49,363 nt of DNA from an uncultured Bacilli bacterium (GCA_934168325.1 CAKPNG010000008.1:1-49363); one strand, 5' to 3'; shown: positions 15,834 to 24,784, numbered from the stretch's first letter. The notes: a model not told the origin generated them from the letters alone. Numbers and translations: made by a program.

Positions 15834-16976
15834 TTACTTAGCAAAAAATGTTTCAGGATCAATTTTTTGATATCCGCCAAAACTTGTTGAACATTTAAAA
15901 ATTTCTTCTGCGATTTCTTTATTTAAAAATTCTTTAGTAATTTCATTAGTTTTAGCAGTCATATCAATATCTTTGAATGCATCACCATAAATAGTTTTAG
16001 CGTAAAACCATGTATTAGCTAAAGCAGTTTCGACATTAGTATAGTAAGCATTGTATGGCATTTGTAAATAAACTTCTTTATTTTTCCAAGCTTTTATAGA
16101 TTCTAAAGTAGTCTTCACTATACTATCGCCTAAATCAATATTTCTGATAGCAGCAGTATCAATAAACATTTTATCGATATTTTCACCTAAAGAAACTAAT
16201 TTTTCAGCAGTAATTGGTCCGATTCCATCTTTAGGTAAGTCTTTTACTACATTATTTGCATGGACAACATTTAATGGTTCATAGTTTTGAGCAGTCATTA
16301 AATGATTTGTAGTTCCCCAATTTCCTAATCCACAAATATATACAGACTCATTAGATACTAAATCTTTAGTTCTATCCGATATAATTTGCTTTTGATCAGT
16401 AATATATTTGTTTAATTTATTAGCTCTTTCTTCTTCTTTTAATATTTTTCCTAATAAAGAAATACTATTTTGAATAGCTTCATCAAATACACCTTTATAT
16501 CCATATTTAAGAGTAATAACTGGTACACCAGTTTTTTCTTGTAATGAATCAGCAATAGTTACATCTTCATATTCAGAAATAATTAAATCAGGATCGCATT
16601 CTAATATCTTTTCTGCTTCTGCTTTTTGAGCATTAGGACCACCTACTCCACAAGAAGGTAATTTTTTAAATGTTTCTTTATTAACAATAAAATATGGTCT
16701 AGCACTAGTATCAAACATTTTAGGACGATTTGTTAATGATATATTATCAATATCTTCTACTCCGCTTAATAAATCAACATCTCCAACATAAGAATAAAGT
16801 CTAAGAGCTCCAGCTCCAATACATACTACTTTTTTGTAACTTCCTGGATTGACTTTAACTGTTCTTCCAATCATATCGGTAACTTCATTTTTGCCTTTAT
16901 TTCCAGTGCCATTATTACAACCTGCTAATAAAAATACACCTAATGCAAGTAGAATTAAATTACATCTATTTTTCAC
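15834..16976 (-). CDS. ABC transporter substrate-binding lipoprotein, iron/siderophore type
   Basis: The frame opens at 17090, but the start is the GTG at 16976: it has GGAGG eight bases upstream and begins directly with a lipoprotein signal peptide (LALGVFLLAGC, Cys about 20), giving 380 residues. The mature part is a cluster-8 binding protein (Peripla_BP_2/FepB-like): TDMIGRTVKV at the N-terminus, CDPDLIISEYED, and a long linking helix. This class captures Fe(III)-siderophores, haem, cobalamin or free metal; the ligand is not decidable by eye. It overlaps the end of the ATPase gene by 11 nt, showing translational coupling, and is followed by a terminator. Confidence 0.88.
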   Translation of the reverse strand: MKNRCNLILLALGVFLLAGCNNGTGNKGKNEVTDMIGRTVKVNPGSYKKVVCIGAGALRLYSYVGDVDLLSGVEDIDNISLTNRPKMFDTSARPYFIVNKETFKKLPSCGVGGPNAQKAEAEKILECDPDLIISEYEDVTIADSLQEKTGVPVITLKYGYKGVFDEAIQNSISLLGKILKEEERANKLNKYITDQKQIISDRTKDLVSNESVYICGLGNWGTTNHLMTAQNYEPLNVVHANNVVKDLPKDGIGPITAEKLVSLGENIDKMFIDTAAIRNIDLGDSIVKTTLESIKAWKNKEVYLQMPYNAYYTNVETALANTWFYAKTIYGDAFKDIDMTAKTNEITKEFLNKEIAEEIFKCSTSFGGYQKIDPETFFAK

Positions 16977-17742
16977 AATCACTTCCTCCTTCAATGTAAA
17001 TAAATTTTTTATTATCAATATCTTTAATAGTCGCTTTAACATCAAAAATATCTGAAATATTATTTTCGTTAATAACTTCTTTATTACCACTATATTTAAT
17101 TTTATTATCTTTTAATAAGAAAAATTTATCTCCGTAATAAGAAGCTATCGATATATCATGTATTGAAATTAATATAGATATGTTTTTCTTTATACAAATT
17201 TTTCGAGCTTCACTTAAAATAAGTTGTTCATTACCAATATCTAAATTACCAGTAGGTTCATCAAATATTAATATTTTTGGTTCTTGTACCAAAGCTCTAG
17301 CAATAGCAATTTTTTGTTTTTCTCCACCACTCAATTCATTGACGTTTTTATTCAAAAACCCTTCTAATCCCATATCTTTTATTACATTTTGAACAATTTC
17401 TTCATCTTTTTTACTAGGGAATAATGAATAAAAAGATACTCTTCCTGAAAGAATTGTTTCATAAACTGATAGGTCTCCAAATTGAATACTTTGAGGAACA
17501 TAAGCAATTAATTTTGCTCTATCTTTAATTTTTAATTTATTAATATTTATATCATCAATTAAAATCTCACCTGAAACTGGTTTAATTAAACCAACAATAA
17601 GTTTAAATAATGTAGATTTTCCAACACCATTTTTGCCTAATATAATTCCAATTTCTCCATCTCCTAAAGTAAAAGAAACATCATCTAATACTAATGGTGC
17701 TTTTTTATGATATTTAAATGTAAGATTATTAACTTTAAGCAT
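16966..17742 (-). CDS. ABC transporter ATP-binding protein, iron/siderophore (FecE) type
   Basis: 258 residues with every ABC motif: Walker A GKNGVGKST (about 36-44), Q-loop YVPQ, signature LSGGEKQ, Walker B ILIFDEPT, and the H-loop ISIHDIS. It powers uptake through the FecCD-type permease encoded just upstream. Its start overlaps the permease stop by 8 nt and its end overlaps the binding-protein start, so all three are one tightly coupled operon. The C-terminal ~40 residues are a family-typical poorly conserved tail. Confidence 0.93.
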   Translation of the reverse strand: MLKVNNLTFKYHKKAPLVLDDVSFTLGDGEIGIILGKNGVGKSTLFKLIVGLIKPVSGEILIDDININKLKIKDRAKLIAYVPQSIQFGDLSVYETILSGRVSFYSLFPSKKDEEIVQNVIKDMGLEGFLNKNVNELSGGEKQKIAIARALVQEPKILIFDEPTGNLDIGNEQLILSEARKICIKKNISILISIHDISIASYYGDKFFLLKDNKIKYSGNKEVINENNISDIFDVKATIKDIDNKKFIYIEGGSDCEK

Positions 17743-18814
17743 CTTTTTTTCTCCAAGAAAATATTAATATTAAAAAGAATGGCGCACCTAATAATGAAGT
17801 TATTGCTCCAACTGGTAAAGCACTACCATTCCCAATAATTCTTGATAAAATATCAGCAAATAATAATAAAATGCTACCTGAAAAAAATGTTGTAGGAATA
17901 AAATATCGATGATCACTACCTATAATTCTTTTTATAACTTGCGGACAAATTAATCCTACAAACCCAATCATACCTAACATTGATACACATACTGCAGTAA
18001 TAATTGAAGCAACAAGTAATGATAAAAAACTTAATAATTCAACATTAATTCCCATTGCTTTTGCACTATCTTCTCCACTTAATAATGTGTTATATCTCCA
18101 AGACATTAACATAAAAAATATTAATCCTAAAATAACTATAATAAACATTACTAAATCTGATTTATAAGTAGCTCTACCTAAATCTCCAAAGTTCCATATA
18201 ACAGCTGCAGATAATCCAACATCTGTAGCATAAAATTGTAAAATTGTAGTTGCAGCATTCCATATGTATCCAATTGCTATTCCAGCTAAGGCTATTGTCG
18301 ATGGGGAAAATTTTCTAAATTTACATAAACCTAGAACTATTATTATAGATAATAAAGAAAAGATAAACGCCATAACTGAAGTAGCAAAAGGATTAATGGC
18401 TTTTGTTAAATTGTTTACATTATTGCCTGTTATTAAAAATCCACCACTTAATGCAATTATTGAAACATTAGCACCAAATACAGCTGCATTTGATACACCT
18501 AAAGTTGCAGGTGAAGCCATATCATTTCTTAAGCTTGTTTGCATAATTAATCCAGATATAGCAAGTCCTCCTCCAGCAATAAATGCTGCTATAACTCTAG
18601 GCATTCTTATATTCCAAACTATATTGTTATTTGCATTAGTACTCATTTTAAATAAGGCCTTAAAGCATTCAACAAATCCCATATGACTAGAGCCAACAAA
18701 AATACCAACAATGAATAAAATAATAGATAATATAATAGCTACTATTAATGTAATTATTTTAATTCTATTACCTTTTTTAATTTCTCTAGTCATAATAGCA
18801 TTATTATAAAGCAA
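17735..18814 (-). CDS. ABC transporter permease, FecCD family
   Basis: 359 residues with about ten membrane spans, as in BtuC/FecCD. Conserved segments: IRMPRVIAAFIAGGGLAISG near residue 70, and MLGMIGFVGLICPQVIKRIIGSDHR, the coupling-helix region contacting the ATPase. The listed start is TTG at 18814, just after AAGGAT; the alternative is the ATG seven codons inside, which has a TATAAT nine bases before it and no Shine-Dalgarno sequence. It is the first gene of the transporter operon, divergent from a TetR-family gene with inverted repeats between them. Confidence 0.88.
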   Translation of the reverse strand: MLYNNAIMTREIKKGNRIKIITLIVAIILSIILFIVGIFVGSSHMGFVECFKALFKMSTNANNNIVWNIRMPRVIAAFIAGGGLAISGLIMQTSLRNDMASPATLGVSNAAVFGANVSIIALSGGFLITGNNVNNLTKAINPFATSVMAFIFSLLSIIIVLGLCKFRKFSPSTIALAGIAIGYIWNAATTILQFYATDVGLSAAVIWNFGDLGRATYKSDLVMFIIVILGLIFFMLMSWRYNTLLSGEDSAKAMGINVELLSFLSLLVASIITAVCVSMLGMIGFVGLICPQVIKRIIGSDHRYFIPTTFFSGSILLLFADILSRIIGNGSALPVGAITSLLGAPFFLILIFSWRKKDA

Positions 18815-18852
18815 ATCCTTATGATATAAAACAAATATTTTAAAATTGTTCG

Positions 18853-18910
18853 ATAACTTATACTAGTTATAAAACACTTTGTATGATATTATATTTATAA
18901 TAATACAAAG
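18853..18910. promoter_or_regulatory. two inverted repeats between the iron transporter and tetR
   Basis: IR1: ATAACT-TATACT-AGTTAT (18853-18870), on the permease side. IR2: CTTTGTAT (18877-18884) with ATACAAAG (18903-18910), which surrounds TATAAT-like sequence and runs into the AAAGG ribosome-binding site of the TetR gene. Placement over both promoters suits autoregulation and control of the transporter by this TetR protein or by a metal regulator. Neither repeat matches a Fur box well. Confidence 0.4.
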
Positions 18911-18922
18911 GATGCTATAAAT

Positions 18923-19477
18923 ATGGATAAGCGTATACAAAAAACTAAACAACAATTATATATCGGATTAAAAAATCTATTAAATAAGATGGATTATGGT
19001 CAAATTAATGTTCAAAACTTATTAGATGAATCTCATATTTCTCGTTCTACTTTTTACAGTCATTATAAAAGTAAAGATGATGTTTTATTATCAATTGTAA
19101 ATGATTTATTTGATCACGTATTTTCACATACTTTAGAGGTTGAAGAAACTCATGATTTTAGTAAAAATTCTATTTTAGAATTTACTCATTTAATTACTCA
19201 CATTTTGTATCACTTACATGATGAAAAAGAAATGATCCAAGCAATTATTAATAATACTTCTTGTTTAATCTTCTTCCAGGAAATGAGAAAAAGAATACTT
19301 AAAATTAATAAAATTATAATTGAAGAAAAAGATATCAAAAATAAAGTTGTTCCTTATAAATTAGCTTTAGAAATAGCGAATGAAAATTTTATTGTTTTAA
19401 TAAAACATTGGTTTAGATATGATTGTGCAGCTTCTCCTGAAACAATTACAACATATTATTTTTCTTTAATATCATAA
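18923..19477 (+). CDS. TetR/AcrR-family transcriptional regulator
   Basis: 184 residues. The N-terminal TetR helix-turn-helix (residues 1-50) reads MDKRIQKTKQQLYIGLKNLL, then INVQNLLDESHISRSTFYSH, the diagnostic ISRSTFY(S/N)HY. The C-terminal ligand domain (about 70-184) is helical and resembles the TetR_C_8 group. AAAGGA precedes the ATG. It is divergent from the iron/siderophore ABC operon and is its likely regulator. Tail-to-tail with the kinase-like gene (2-bp gap) and no terminator between them. Confidence 0.88.
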   Translation: MDKRIQKTKQQLYIGLKNLLNKMDYGQINVQNLLDESHISRSTFYSHYKSKDDVLLSIVNDLFDHVFSHTLEVEETHDFSKNSILEFTHLITHILYHLHDEKEMIQAIINNTSCLIFFQEMRKRILKINKIIIEEKDIKNKVVPYKLALEIANENFIVLIKHWFRYDCAASPETITTYYFSLIS

Positions 19478-19479
19478 TT

Positions 19480-20025
19480 TTATTGTTTATCCGCTTTTTT
19501 CCAAACTTCAACTTTCCAATATTGATTGCCCCAAATTTCATAATTCCATTCAGGCATATATTTATTACATTCATAATCAATGTAATAAAGTTCATTATTA
19601 TAAAAGATAAAATTAGTTGGATAATAATCAATATTAATTTGAGCTCTATATAAGATATTACACATAGCTTTCACTTGTGTAATCCGTTCTTCCTCAAAAT
19701 GTCCCGCTTTTAATTGATCTGCAATATTATCTCCTGGAATATATTCTTTTAAAATACGCTCATGTTCATAATCAACTGCTATAAGTCGAGGCATAGTAAT
19801 ACCAAGTTTAAAAAGAGTTTCATAATCATGTAATTCAGATTGTAATTTATCACCAAAATTATAATAATCGCAAGGTTCATGATGAATCTGTTTTAATACA
19901 TATTGTTTATTACCATCTGTTACAAGATAAGAATATCCTCCTTTTCCTTTTCCAAGAAGTTTAATAACCTCGTATTCATTTTCATTAACTTTCATTATTG
20001 TATTATTTATTTTTTTGTTAAACAT
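19480..20025 (-). CDS. small protein-kinase-like (eukaryotic-type/APH fold) protein
   Basis: 181 residues, short for a kinase. A glycine-rich loop (LLGKGKGGYSYLV, about residues 19-31) is followed by a Lys in YVLKQI (about 44). The catalytic-loop equivalent IDYYPTNF (Asp and Asn, about 132-139) and a metal-binding Asp in YIDYE (about 150) are present; the classical C-lobe beyond this is almost absent. Aminoglycoside-phosphotransferase or Bud32/RIO-like kinases are the nearest families, so protein or small-molecule phosphorylation is possible. No good Shine-Dalgarno sequence at either ATG (20025 or ten codons in). It follows the MscS gene by 44 bp and may be its operon partner. Confidence 0.65.
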   Translation of the reverse strand: MFNKKINNTIMKVNENEYEVIKLLGKGKGGYSYLVTDGNKQYVLKQIHHEPCDYYNFGDKLQSELHDYETLFKLGITMPRLIAVDYEHERILKEYIPGDNIADQLKAGHFEEERITQVKAMCNILYRAQINIDYYPTNFIFYNNELYYIDYECNKYMPEWNYEIWGNQYWKVEVWKKADKQ

Positions 20026-20069
20026 TTAGTATTTCTTTTCATAATAAAACTATTATAAATTTATTCAAT

Positions 20070-21113
20070 TTAACCTTTTTGTTGTTCTTCCATTCCACTA
20101 GAAACAGCTTTTTGTTCTTCAACAAAACTCTTAGCTTGTTCTTTTGTTCCTTTTGGAACATGGTATTCTTTCTTTTCTTTTTGTTCGACAACAAAATGTT
20201 CATAATCAAAATCAATATCATTAGCTAAGAATATTTGATGATATTCTCTTAAAATATCTCTTTGTACTTGAAAGCGATCTTCTTCTTTGCACTTAGCAAG
20301 AATTTTTAAAACTACATTACTTGTTCCATATTCAGAAATTCCTTTATAAAATGGCCCTTCAATAATTTCAGGAATTCTTTCCTTCATGGTATGAAGATTA
20401 TCTTTAAGAACTTTTTCAACTAATTCAATAGGAACATCATAACTAACTTCACAATCAACAATAGCTAAAGAAAGTTCACGAGAAAGATTAACAACATTTT
20501 TAATATCAGAATTATTAATAATTTTAATATTACCTGCAGCATCAGTAAGTTTTGTAGCACGAATACCAATTTCAGTTATAGTTCCTCTAAATCCATCAAT
20601 TGAAACAATTTCACCAACATTATATTCATTCTCAAAAATGATAAATATACCAGCGATAATATCGGCGATAAGTGATTGAGCACCAAGACCTATGATAAGA
20701 GTAATAACACCAACAGATTCCCAAATAGCTTTTGTATTAACACCAAACGCATTTAATACAAGGAAGAAAAGTGCGATTGCACTCCCATATTTTACTAAAC
20801 CATCTAATAAAGTAATAACAGTTTTAGCTCGATCTGAACGTTGCATAATATTTTTAAAAATTATTCTAGCTAGTTTAGATAATGCAAGAACTAACGCAAT
20901 TAAAATTAAGCAATGAATAAAAACTTTGTAGTTCTTCTTTAACATATCTGGAACTAAACTTAAATTTACAACATTCTCTTTTGACCAAATGACAAAAGGA
21001 TTTGCTCCAGGAAGAGATAATTGCAAAATACATGTCAAAACAAATAAAAACAAAACTAAACTAAATAGAATTGTTGAAACTAGTGCTGACACCTTAATTT
21101 TCTTCTTTTTCAT
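20070..21113 (-). CDS. mechanosensitive ion channel, MscS family
   Basis: 347 residues: three to four membrane spans (about 10-30, 65-85, 105-125, 130-150). The pore-lining helix and following beta-domain carry the MscS signature LIIGLGAQSLIADIIAGIFI and NEYNVGEIVSIDG. A cytoplasmic alpha/beta vestibule follows, then a charged, Lys/Glu/Gln-rich tail from about 310. Such channels open under membrane tension and release solutes during osmotic downshock. A GGAGG-like ribosome-binding site precedes the ATG, 14 bp after the stop of the large single-span protein, indicating one operon. Confidence 0.9.
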   Translation of the reverse strand: MKKKKIKVSALVSTILFSLVLFLFVLTCILQLSLPGANPFVIWSKENVVNLSLVPDMLKKNYKVFIHCLILIALVLALSKLARIIFKNIMQRSDRAKTVITLLDGLVKYGSAIALFFLVLNAFGVNTKAIWESVGVITLIIGLGAQSLIADIIAGIFIIFENEYNVGEIVSIDGFRGTITEIGIRATKLTDAAGNIKIINNSDIKNVVNLSRELSLAIVDCEVSYDVPIELVEKVLKDNLHTMKERIPEIIEGPFYKGISEYGTSNVVLKILAKCKEEDRFQVQRDILREYHQIFLANDIDFDYEHFVVEQKEKKEYHVPKGTKEQAKSFVEEQKAVSSGMEEQQKG

Positions 21114-21127
21114 AGTACTTTTCCTCC

Positions 21128-23302
21128 TTATATATTAATATCGAAAGTATATGTTTTATATCGATCGCCTTTCATTTCGCAATCAATAGAATAAGAATCA
21201 TAATTTTTATCATATAGAGTCATACTTAAATTCATCTGTTTTCCTGAAATATTTCCAGGAATATGAGCCTGATAAGAATTAGCATTTTCAATGTATTCTG
21301 TAAAATAATAGTAAATATTATCAATTATAATTTGATTTTTAATGTAATAATATAAATCATTATAAATAATTAACTTAGTATAATCATTTGTTTCATCATA
21401 ATTTACTTCGTAACGGATTGGTTGTCTATTAGACAAGTACAAATTTCCAGATGGCGGTGGTTCTTCTTTATACATTTGATAAGTGACACCATCTTTATCA
21501 TAATTAATAATATAATAAAAGAGATAATCAAGCGGGGTAAGATTTTCCATAATAGAATATTTACCTAATGTTCTACTATGTACAGCATTTAAATATCTTA
21601 TTTCACCTGTAGAAGGGTCTTCATAAAGTGTTTCATATATCAAAGTATCTAAATAAATATTAGGATCTGTTGATGAAAAACCTACATTTCGATAAATATT
21701 AACTGTATTATCTTCGTTATAAGTAACAACTGAGTCACCTGGATTAGTAGAATTAGATATTGTTGGTGTAGTATAAGTACTTTTTATTTCATCTACACTA
21801 TAAATTGTATAATCTGATACTTTTTTAAATTCACTACCATCTGGGGCTAAAATTGCAACTGTAATAATTCCACCATCGCCAGATGTAATCTTATTTAAAT
21901 AATATGAATCCCTTAATGCGAATTTTTCATCTATTGTCCTATCTTGATTATAAATAGTAATAGAATAATCGCTTGGTAAAAGATAATCAAATTCAAAACT
22001 CAAAGGTATATAATCTGTTTTAGGTCCTGTAAGATCTGCTCTTAGTGAAGTAACTTCAAGTTTATAGGTCATGTCATAATGATTATCATTGATAGGAATT
22101 TTATGCTTATAACTATCTAATAAGTCGTCTTGAAATTCTAATTCACCTGATAAAGATAAATTACCAATTTCACCATTATATTCATCTAGAATAATAGTTC
22201 CGAATTTTTCTAAATTTTGAATCGTTTTTGTTTTTATGCCTTTTCCATTATCTAAACATAAATATAAAGAGAAGGAAGAAAAATCATAAGTTGTATCAAA
22301 GTTATAAGATAAAGTAAAGTTTTGACCATTAAACCCAAATTCACTATCAAAATTAAGATTGGGAATAGTTACAACACTATAACCCGATGCCATATATTGC
22401 TCTGAAACAATTTCTTCACCTGCAAAATAAGAAATATCTTTATACATTAAATAAAGATTTTCTCCATAAGGAACTTCTAAAGTTACAATAGAATCAGTTC
22501 CAACGTATTTATCAAGAATATTCCCTCCTTTTGTAATAGCAGAAACTTCGTATTGGAATATATCAGGATAAAGACTTTGATATCCTGTATCAATCTCTAC
22601 TTGATAAAAATCATTATCACTAAAGGTAATTTTAGATTCTGTTGGTTTTAATTTTTGATAAGTTGCTTGATAACTTTGATCAAATGTAAAAGGAGTTAAT
22701 GAAGATGAATAAACAACATTTTCTTCTTCTTTTTCATTGAGTGCCAAAATTGTATAACTATATGATTCAATACCATAAAATACATCAGCATTAAATACAA
22801 AATGTTTATTATTAAAACTTAATTCAGCATAAAATTCTTCTTGTTTTTCATCTATTCCAAATTCTTTAACTAATGCATAATAACGTGATACATCGTTACT
22901 AATTTCCATATCACCTTCTATAGAAATTTGATAAAAAGAAGAGTTATCAACTAGTGAGTTTGTTATCACTGTTCCAAATGGATTTTTATTATTATCTCCA
23001 ATAATATCAGGAATAATTCCAATAATAGAAGCAGAAGCAATCGCTACTGCTGTTGTTGATACAATTGTAGAAGAATGTGAAATAATTTTATCTTTAAATT
23101 TATCGAAATTAGTAATTTTCTTTTCTACTTGTTTTGTTGGTTCTTCTCCCTGAAATAATTCATCAACCTTAAAGTCTTCCTTTGAATCATTTTTTAATTC
23201 AGGTATTTTATAATCTTCAGCAGGAAAAAAAGAAAATTCTTCGAATTTATTCTCTTCACTGGGCGAATAGAGTTCGCAATCAATTTTTCCTTTCATCTTC
23301 AT
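21128..23302 (-). CDS. large single-span surface protein, beta-rich exterior
   Basis: 724 residues, no recognised family. Residues 1-85 are acidic, hydrophilic and probably cytoplasmic; one hydrophobic span follows (STTAVAIASASIIGIIPDII, about 88-107), without a cleavable signal at the N-terminus. Residues about 115-724 are Tyr/Ser/Thr/Asp-rich with a periodic beta-strand pattern (tandem Ig- or fibronectin-like domains are plausible), containing a Cys-poor exterior. The start has no Shine-Dalgarno sequence; a TAAAAT precedes it closely, so the leader is very short or absent. It is cotranscribed with MscS 14 bp downstream; a cell-surface or envelope-stress role is only inference. Confidence 0.6.
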   Translation of the reverse strand: MKMKGKIDCELYSPSEENKFEEFSFFPAEDYKIPELKNDSKEDFKVDELFQGEEPTKQVEKKITNFDKFKDKIISHSSTIVSTTAVAIASASIIGIIPDIIGDNNKNPFGTVITNSLVDNSSFYQISIEGDMEISNDVSRYYALVKEFGIDEKQEEFYAELSFNNKHFVFNADVFYGIESYSYTILALNEKEEENVVYSSSLTPFTFDQSYQATYQKLKPTESKITFSDNDFYQVEIDTGYQSLYPDIFQYEVSAITKGGNILDKYVGTDSIVTLEVPYGENLYLMYKDISYFAGEEIVSEQYMASGYSVVTIPNLNFDSEFGFNGQNFTLSYNFDTTYDFSSFSLYLCLDNGKGIKTKTIQNLEKFGTIILDEYNGEIGNLSLSGELEFQDDLLDSYKHKIPINDNHYDMTYKLEVTSLRADLTGPKTDYIPLSFEFDYLLPSDYSITIYNQDRTIDEKFALRDSYYLNKITSGDGGIITVAILAPDGSEFKKVSDYTIYSVDEIKSTYTTPTISNSTNPGDSVVTYNEDNTVNIYRNVGFSSTDPNIYLDTLIYETLYEDPSTGEIRYLNAVHSRTLGKYSIMENLTPLDYLFYYIINYDKDGVTYQMYKEEPPPSGNLYLSNRQPIRYEVNYDETNDYTKLIIYNDLYYYIKNQIIIDNIYYYFTEYIENANSYQAHIPGNISGKQMNLSMTLYDKNYDSYSIDCEMKGDRYKTYTFDINI

Positions 23303-23437
23303 TTATTTTAATAAAAATATAGAAAATCCACAATTTATATTTAACCACTTCAATTAAAATACTATTAATAATTCGAAATACAGTTTTAGCATTTAAAAAA
23401 GTATATATAATTTTCCTAATTAAGAATAACTTTTATT

Positions 23438-24355
23438 TTATATCTTAGTTAAACATTTATTATATAAAAATTCCTTTACTAACTGATTTTTATTCTCGTA
23501 ATAATTTATTAAATGTTTTTTAAATTCTGATACTAATTCTGCGGGTATTACGATAAGTCCCAGTCCTTTACTAACTAAATAATGATTTGCAAATATAACT
23601 GCAGTTCTTTTATTTCCATCCAAAAATAATTGACTTTTCATAATATAAAGTAATAAGTCAATGGCAACTTCATATGAAGGGTCTTTGGATAATAATAATG
23701 ATAAGTCTTCTTTAACCTGAGGTTCATATGGGAGCGGTGGAAGATATTTTGAACCCCCTATTGATACAGGTACAGTTCTAATTTTTCCAGCTGTGTATGA
23801 AAAACCTTCTTCAACAATTTCATTGATTTGGCATAAGATAGCATAATTTGTTGGATATGATATAACACCTTCATTTAATATAAAATCCCGCGCGTGTTTC
23901 AAGTTAATAACTTTAGAAACATCAGATGAAATCATATCTTTTACTAATCCGCCATTAACAATGGTTTCAGTATCAATATATGTAGTTGCTACACCTTCTA
24001 ATATTGCTTGTTTATAAATTGAATCAACTAAATTCCTTCTAGCTAGGTCTATATTAATTCTTATTTTATCCGTCAATTCTAATGATTGGTATTGTAATAC
24101 ACCTAATGCTTTTTTAATTTCTTTTAGTCTTTTTTTATATTCTTTTATTATCTTATTATTTTCTAAAATAAGATTATATAATTCTGTACTATATTCACCA
24201 GCATATTTTGATGTCAAAACTCCTTCATCACGAAAATGTACATAAATATATCTTTTATCGTTTTGTGTTCTTATTTCAACAGAACCATAAACCATTTTAC
24301 TAATTCTTGATTTTAACATTTTTTGTTCATTTAATAATTCTGCAACATTAACCAT
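23438..24355 (-). CDS. Fic-domain protein with the catalytic His replaced by Gln
   Basis: 305 residues from the ATG at 24355, chosen because GAGGTGA lies five bases upstream; the frame is open 34 codons further without such a site. The Fic core holds SQLFLDGNKRTA (about 240-251) in place of HPFxDGNKRTA: the anion-binding loop is intact, but the base His is Gln. The N-terminal part has the PLPYEP segment and helical pairs typical of Fic/DOC proteins. Fic enzymes attach AMP or other nucleotides to hydroxyls; loss of His may mean another chemistry, a dead enzyme, or a binding role. A duplicated inverted repeat upstream suggests tight regulation. No partner antitoxin gene is adjacent. Confidence 0.85.
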   Translation of the reverse strand: MVNVAELLNEQKMLKSRISKMVYGSVEIRTQNDKRYIYVHFRDEGVLTSKYAGEYSTELYNLILENNKIIKEYKKRLKEIKKALGVLQYQSLELTDKIRINIDLARRNLVDSIYKQAILEGVATTYIDTETIVNGGLVKDMISSDVSKVINLKHARDFILNEGVISYPTNYAILCQINEIVEEGFSYTAGKIRTVPVSIGGSKYLPPLPYEPQVKEDLSLLLSKDPSYEVAIDLLLYIMKSQLFLDGNKRTAVIFANHYLVSKGLGLIVIPAELVSEFKKHLINYYENKNQLVKEFLYNKCLTKI

Positions 24356-24370
24356 AGTAATCACCTCATT

Positions 24371-24458
24371 TGTGAAACTAATATAATGATTTTGTTTCAC
24401 ATATATTCTATCATTACTACTCAGATATGTGAAACATTTCTTAAAATTTTGTTTCACA
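24371..24458 (-). promoter_or_regulatory. duplicated inverted-repeat operator upstream of the Fic gene
   Basis: Four half-sites on the plus strand: TGTGAAAC (24371), GTTTCACA (24394), TGTGAAAC (24428), GTTTCACA (24451). Both inverted pairs have exactly 15 bp between half-sites, and they lie 57 bp apart centre to centre. The inner pair has longer 11-bp arms (GTTTCACATAT/ATATGTGAAAC). A TATATT -10 candidate lies between the first two half-sites. The arrangement suits cooperative or looping repression. Confidence 0.6.
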
Positions 24459-24676
24459 TAATTATAACTAGTATATTTTTAAATTTTAGCTTTAGTCTAT
24501 ATAAAAATAGTAGATTTTTAACATCTATCAGTTATTATCATTTAAAAAGTTTCTTAATAACTTTAATTTTCTATACTGCATCGCTTCATGTTCTCGATCG
24601 AAATCCTAAAAATAAAACAACGAAAGACTCTGGTTTCGTAAAAGAAAATTGGGTGAATATAAGATTCTACTAAATA

Positions 24677-24745
24677 ATGCACTTTTTTCAAGCGTATAAG
24701 TGCACTTTTTTCATGCATATGAGTGCACTTTTTTCAAAAAAGATT
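24677..24745. repeat. tandem repeat, 3 units of 23 bp
   Basis: Units start at 24677, 24700 and 24723; each opens RTGCACTTTTTTCA and continues about 9 variable bases (AGCGTATAA, TGCATATGA, then A-rich). It lies in the Fic/tRNA-Arg gap. Nothing else supportable was seen in 24459-24676. Confidence 0.75.
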
Positions 24746-24784
24746 AAACGCATTTATAAATAAATTTTTATATGAATATAAAAA

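Noticed and set aside
18853..18870. Fur box upstream of the iron-type transporter
   Set aside because: It has the right place but too few matches to the 19-bp Fur consensus; recorded only as an unassigned inverted repeat.
24386..24673. Plus-strand ORF of 95 codons opposite the Fic promoter
   Set aside because: It overlaps the four operator half-sites, has no ribosome-binding site, and its hydrophobic first half is what AT-rich DNA gives by chance. Its end (LDRNPKNKTTKDSGF) looks less random but matches nothing I know.
24570..24675. Minus-strand peptide with HPIFFYE, faintly like the end of Lgt
   Set aside because: Only a few residues resemble the family and no longer homology follows in any frame.
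24677..24745. CRISPR array
   Set aside because: Only three units of 23 bp with no constant-length spacers, no typical repeat palindrome and no cas genes.
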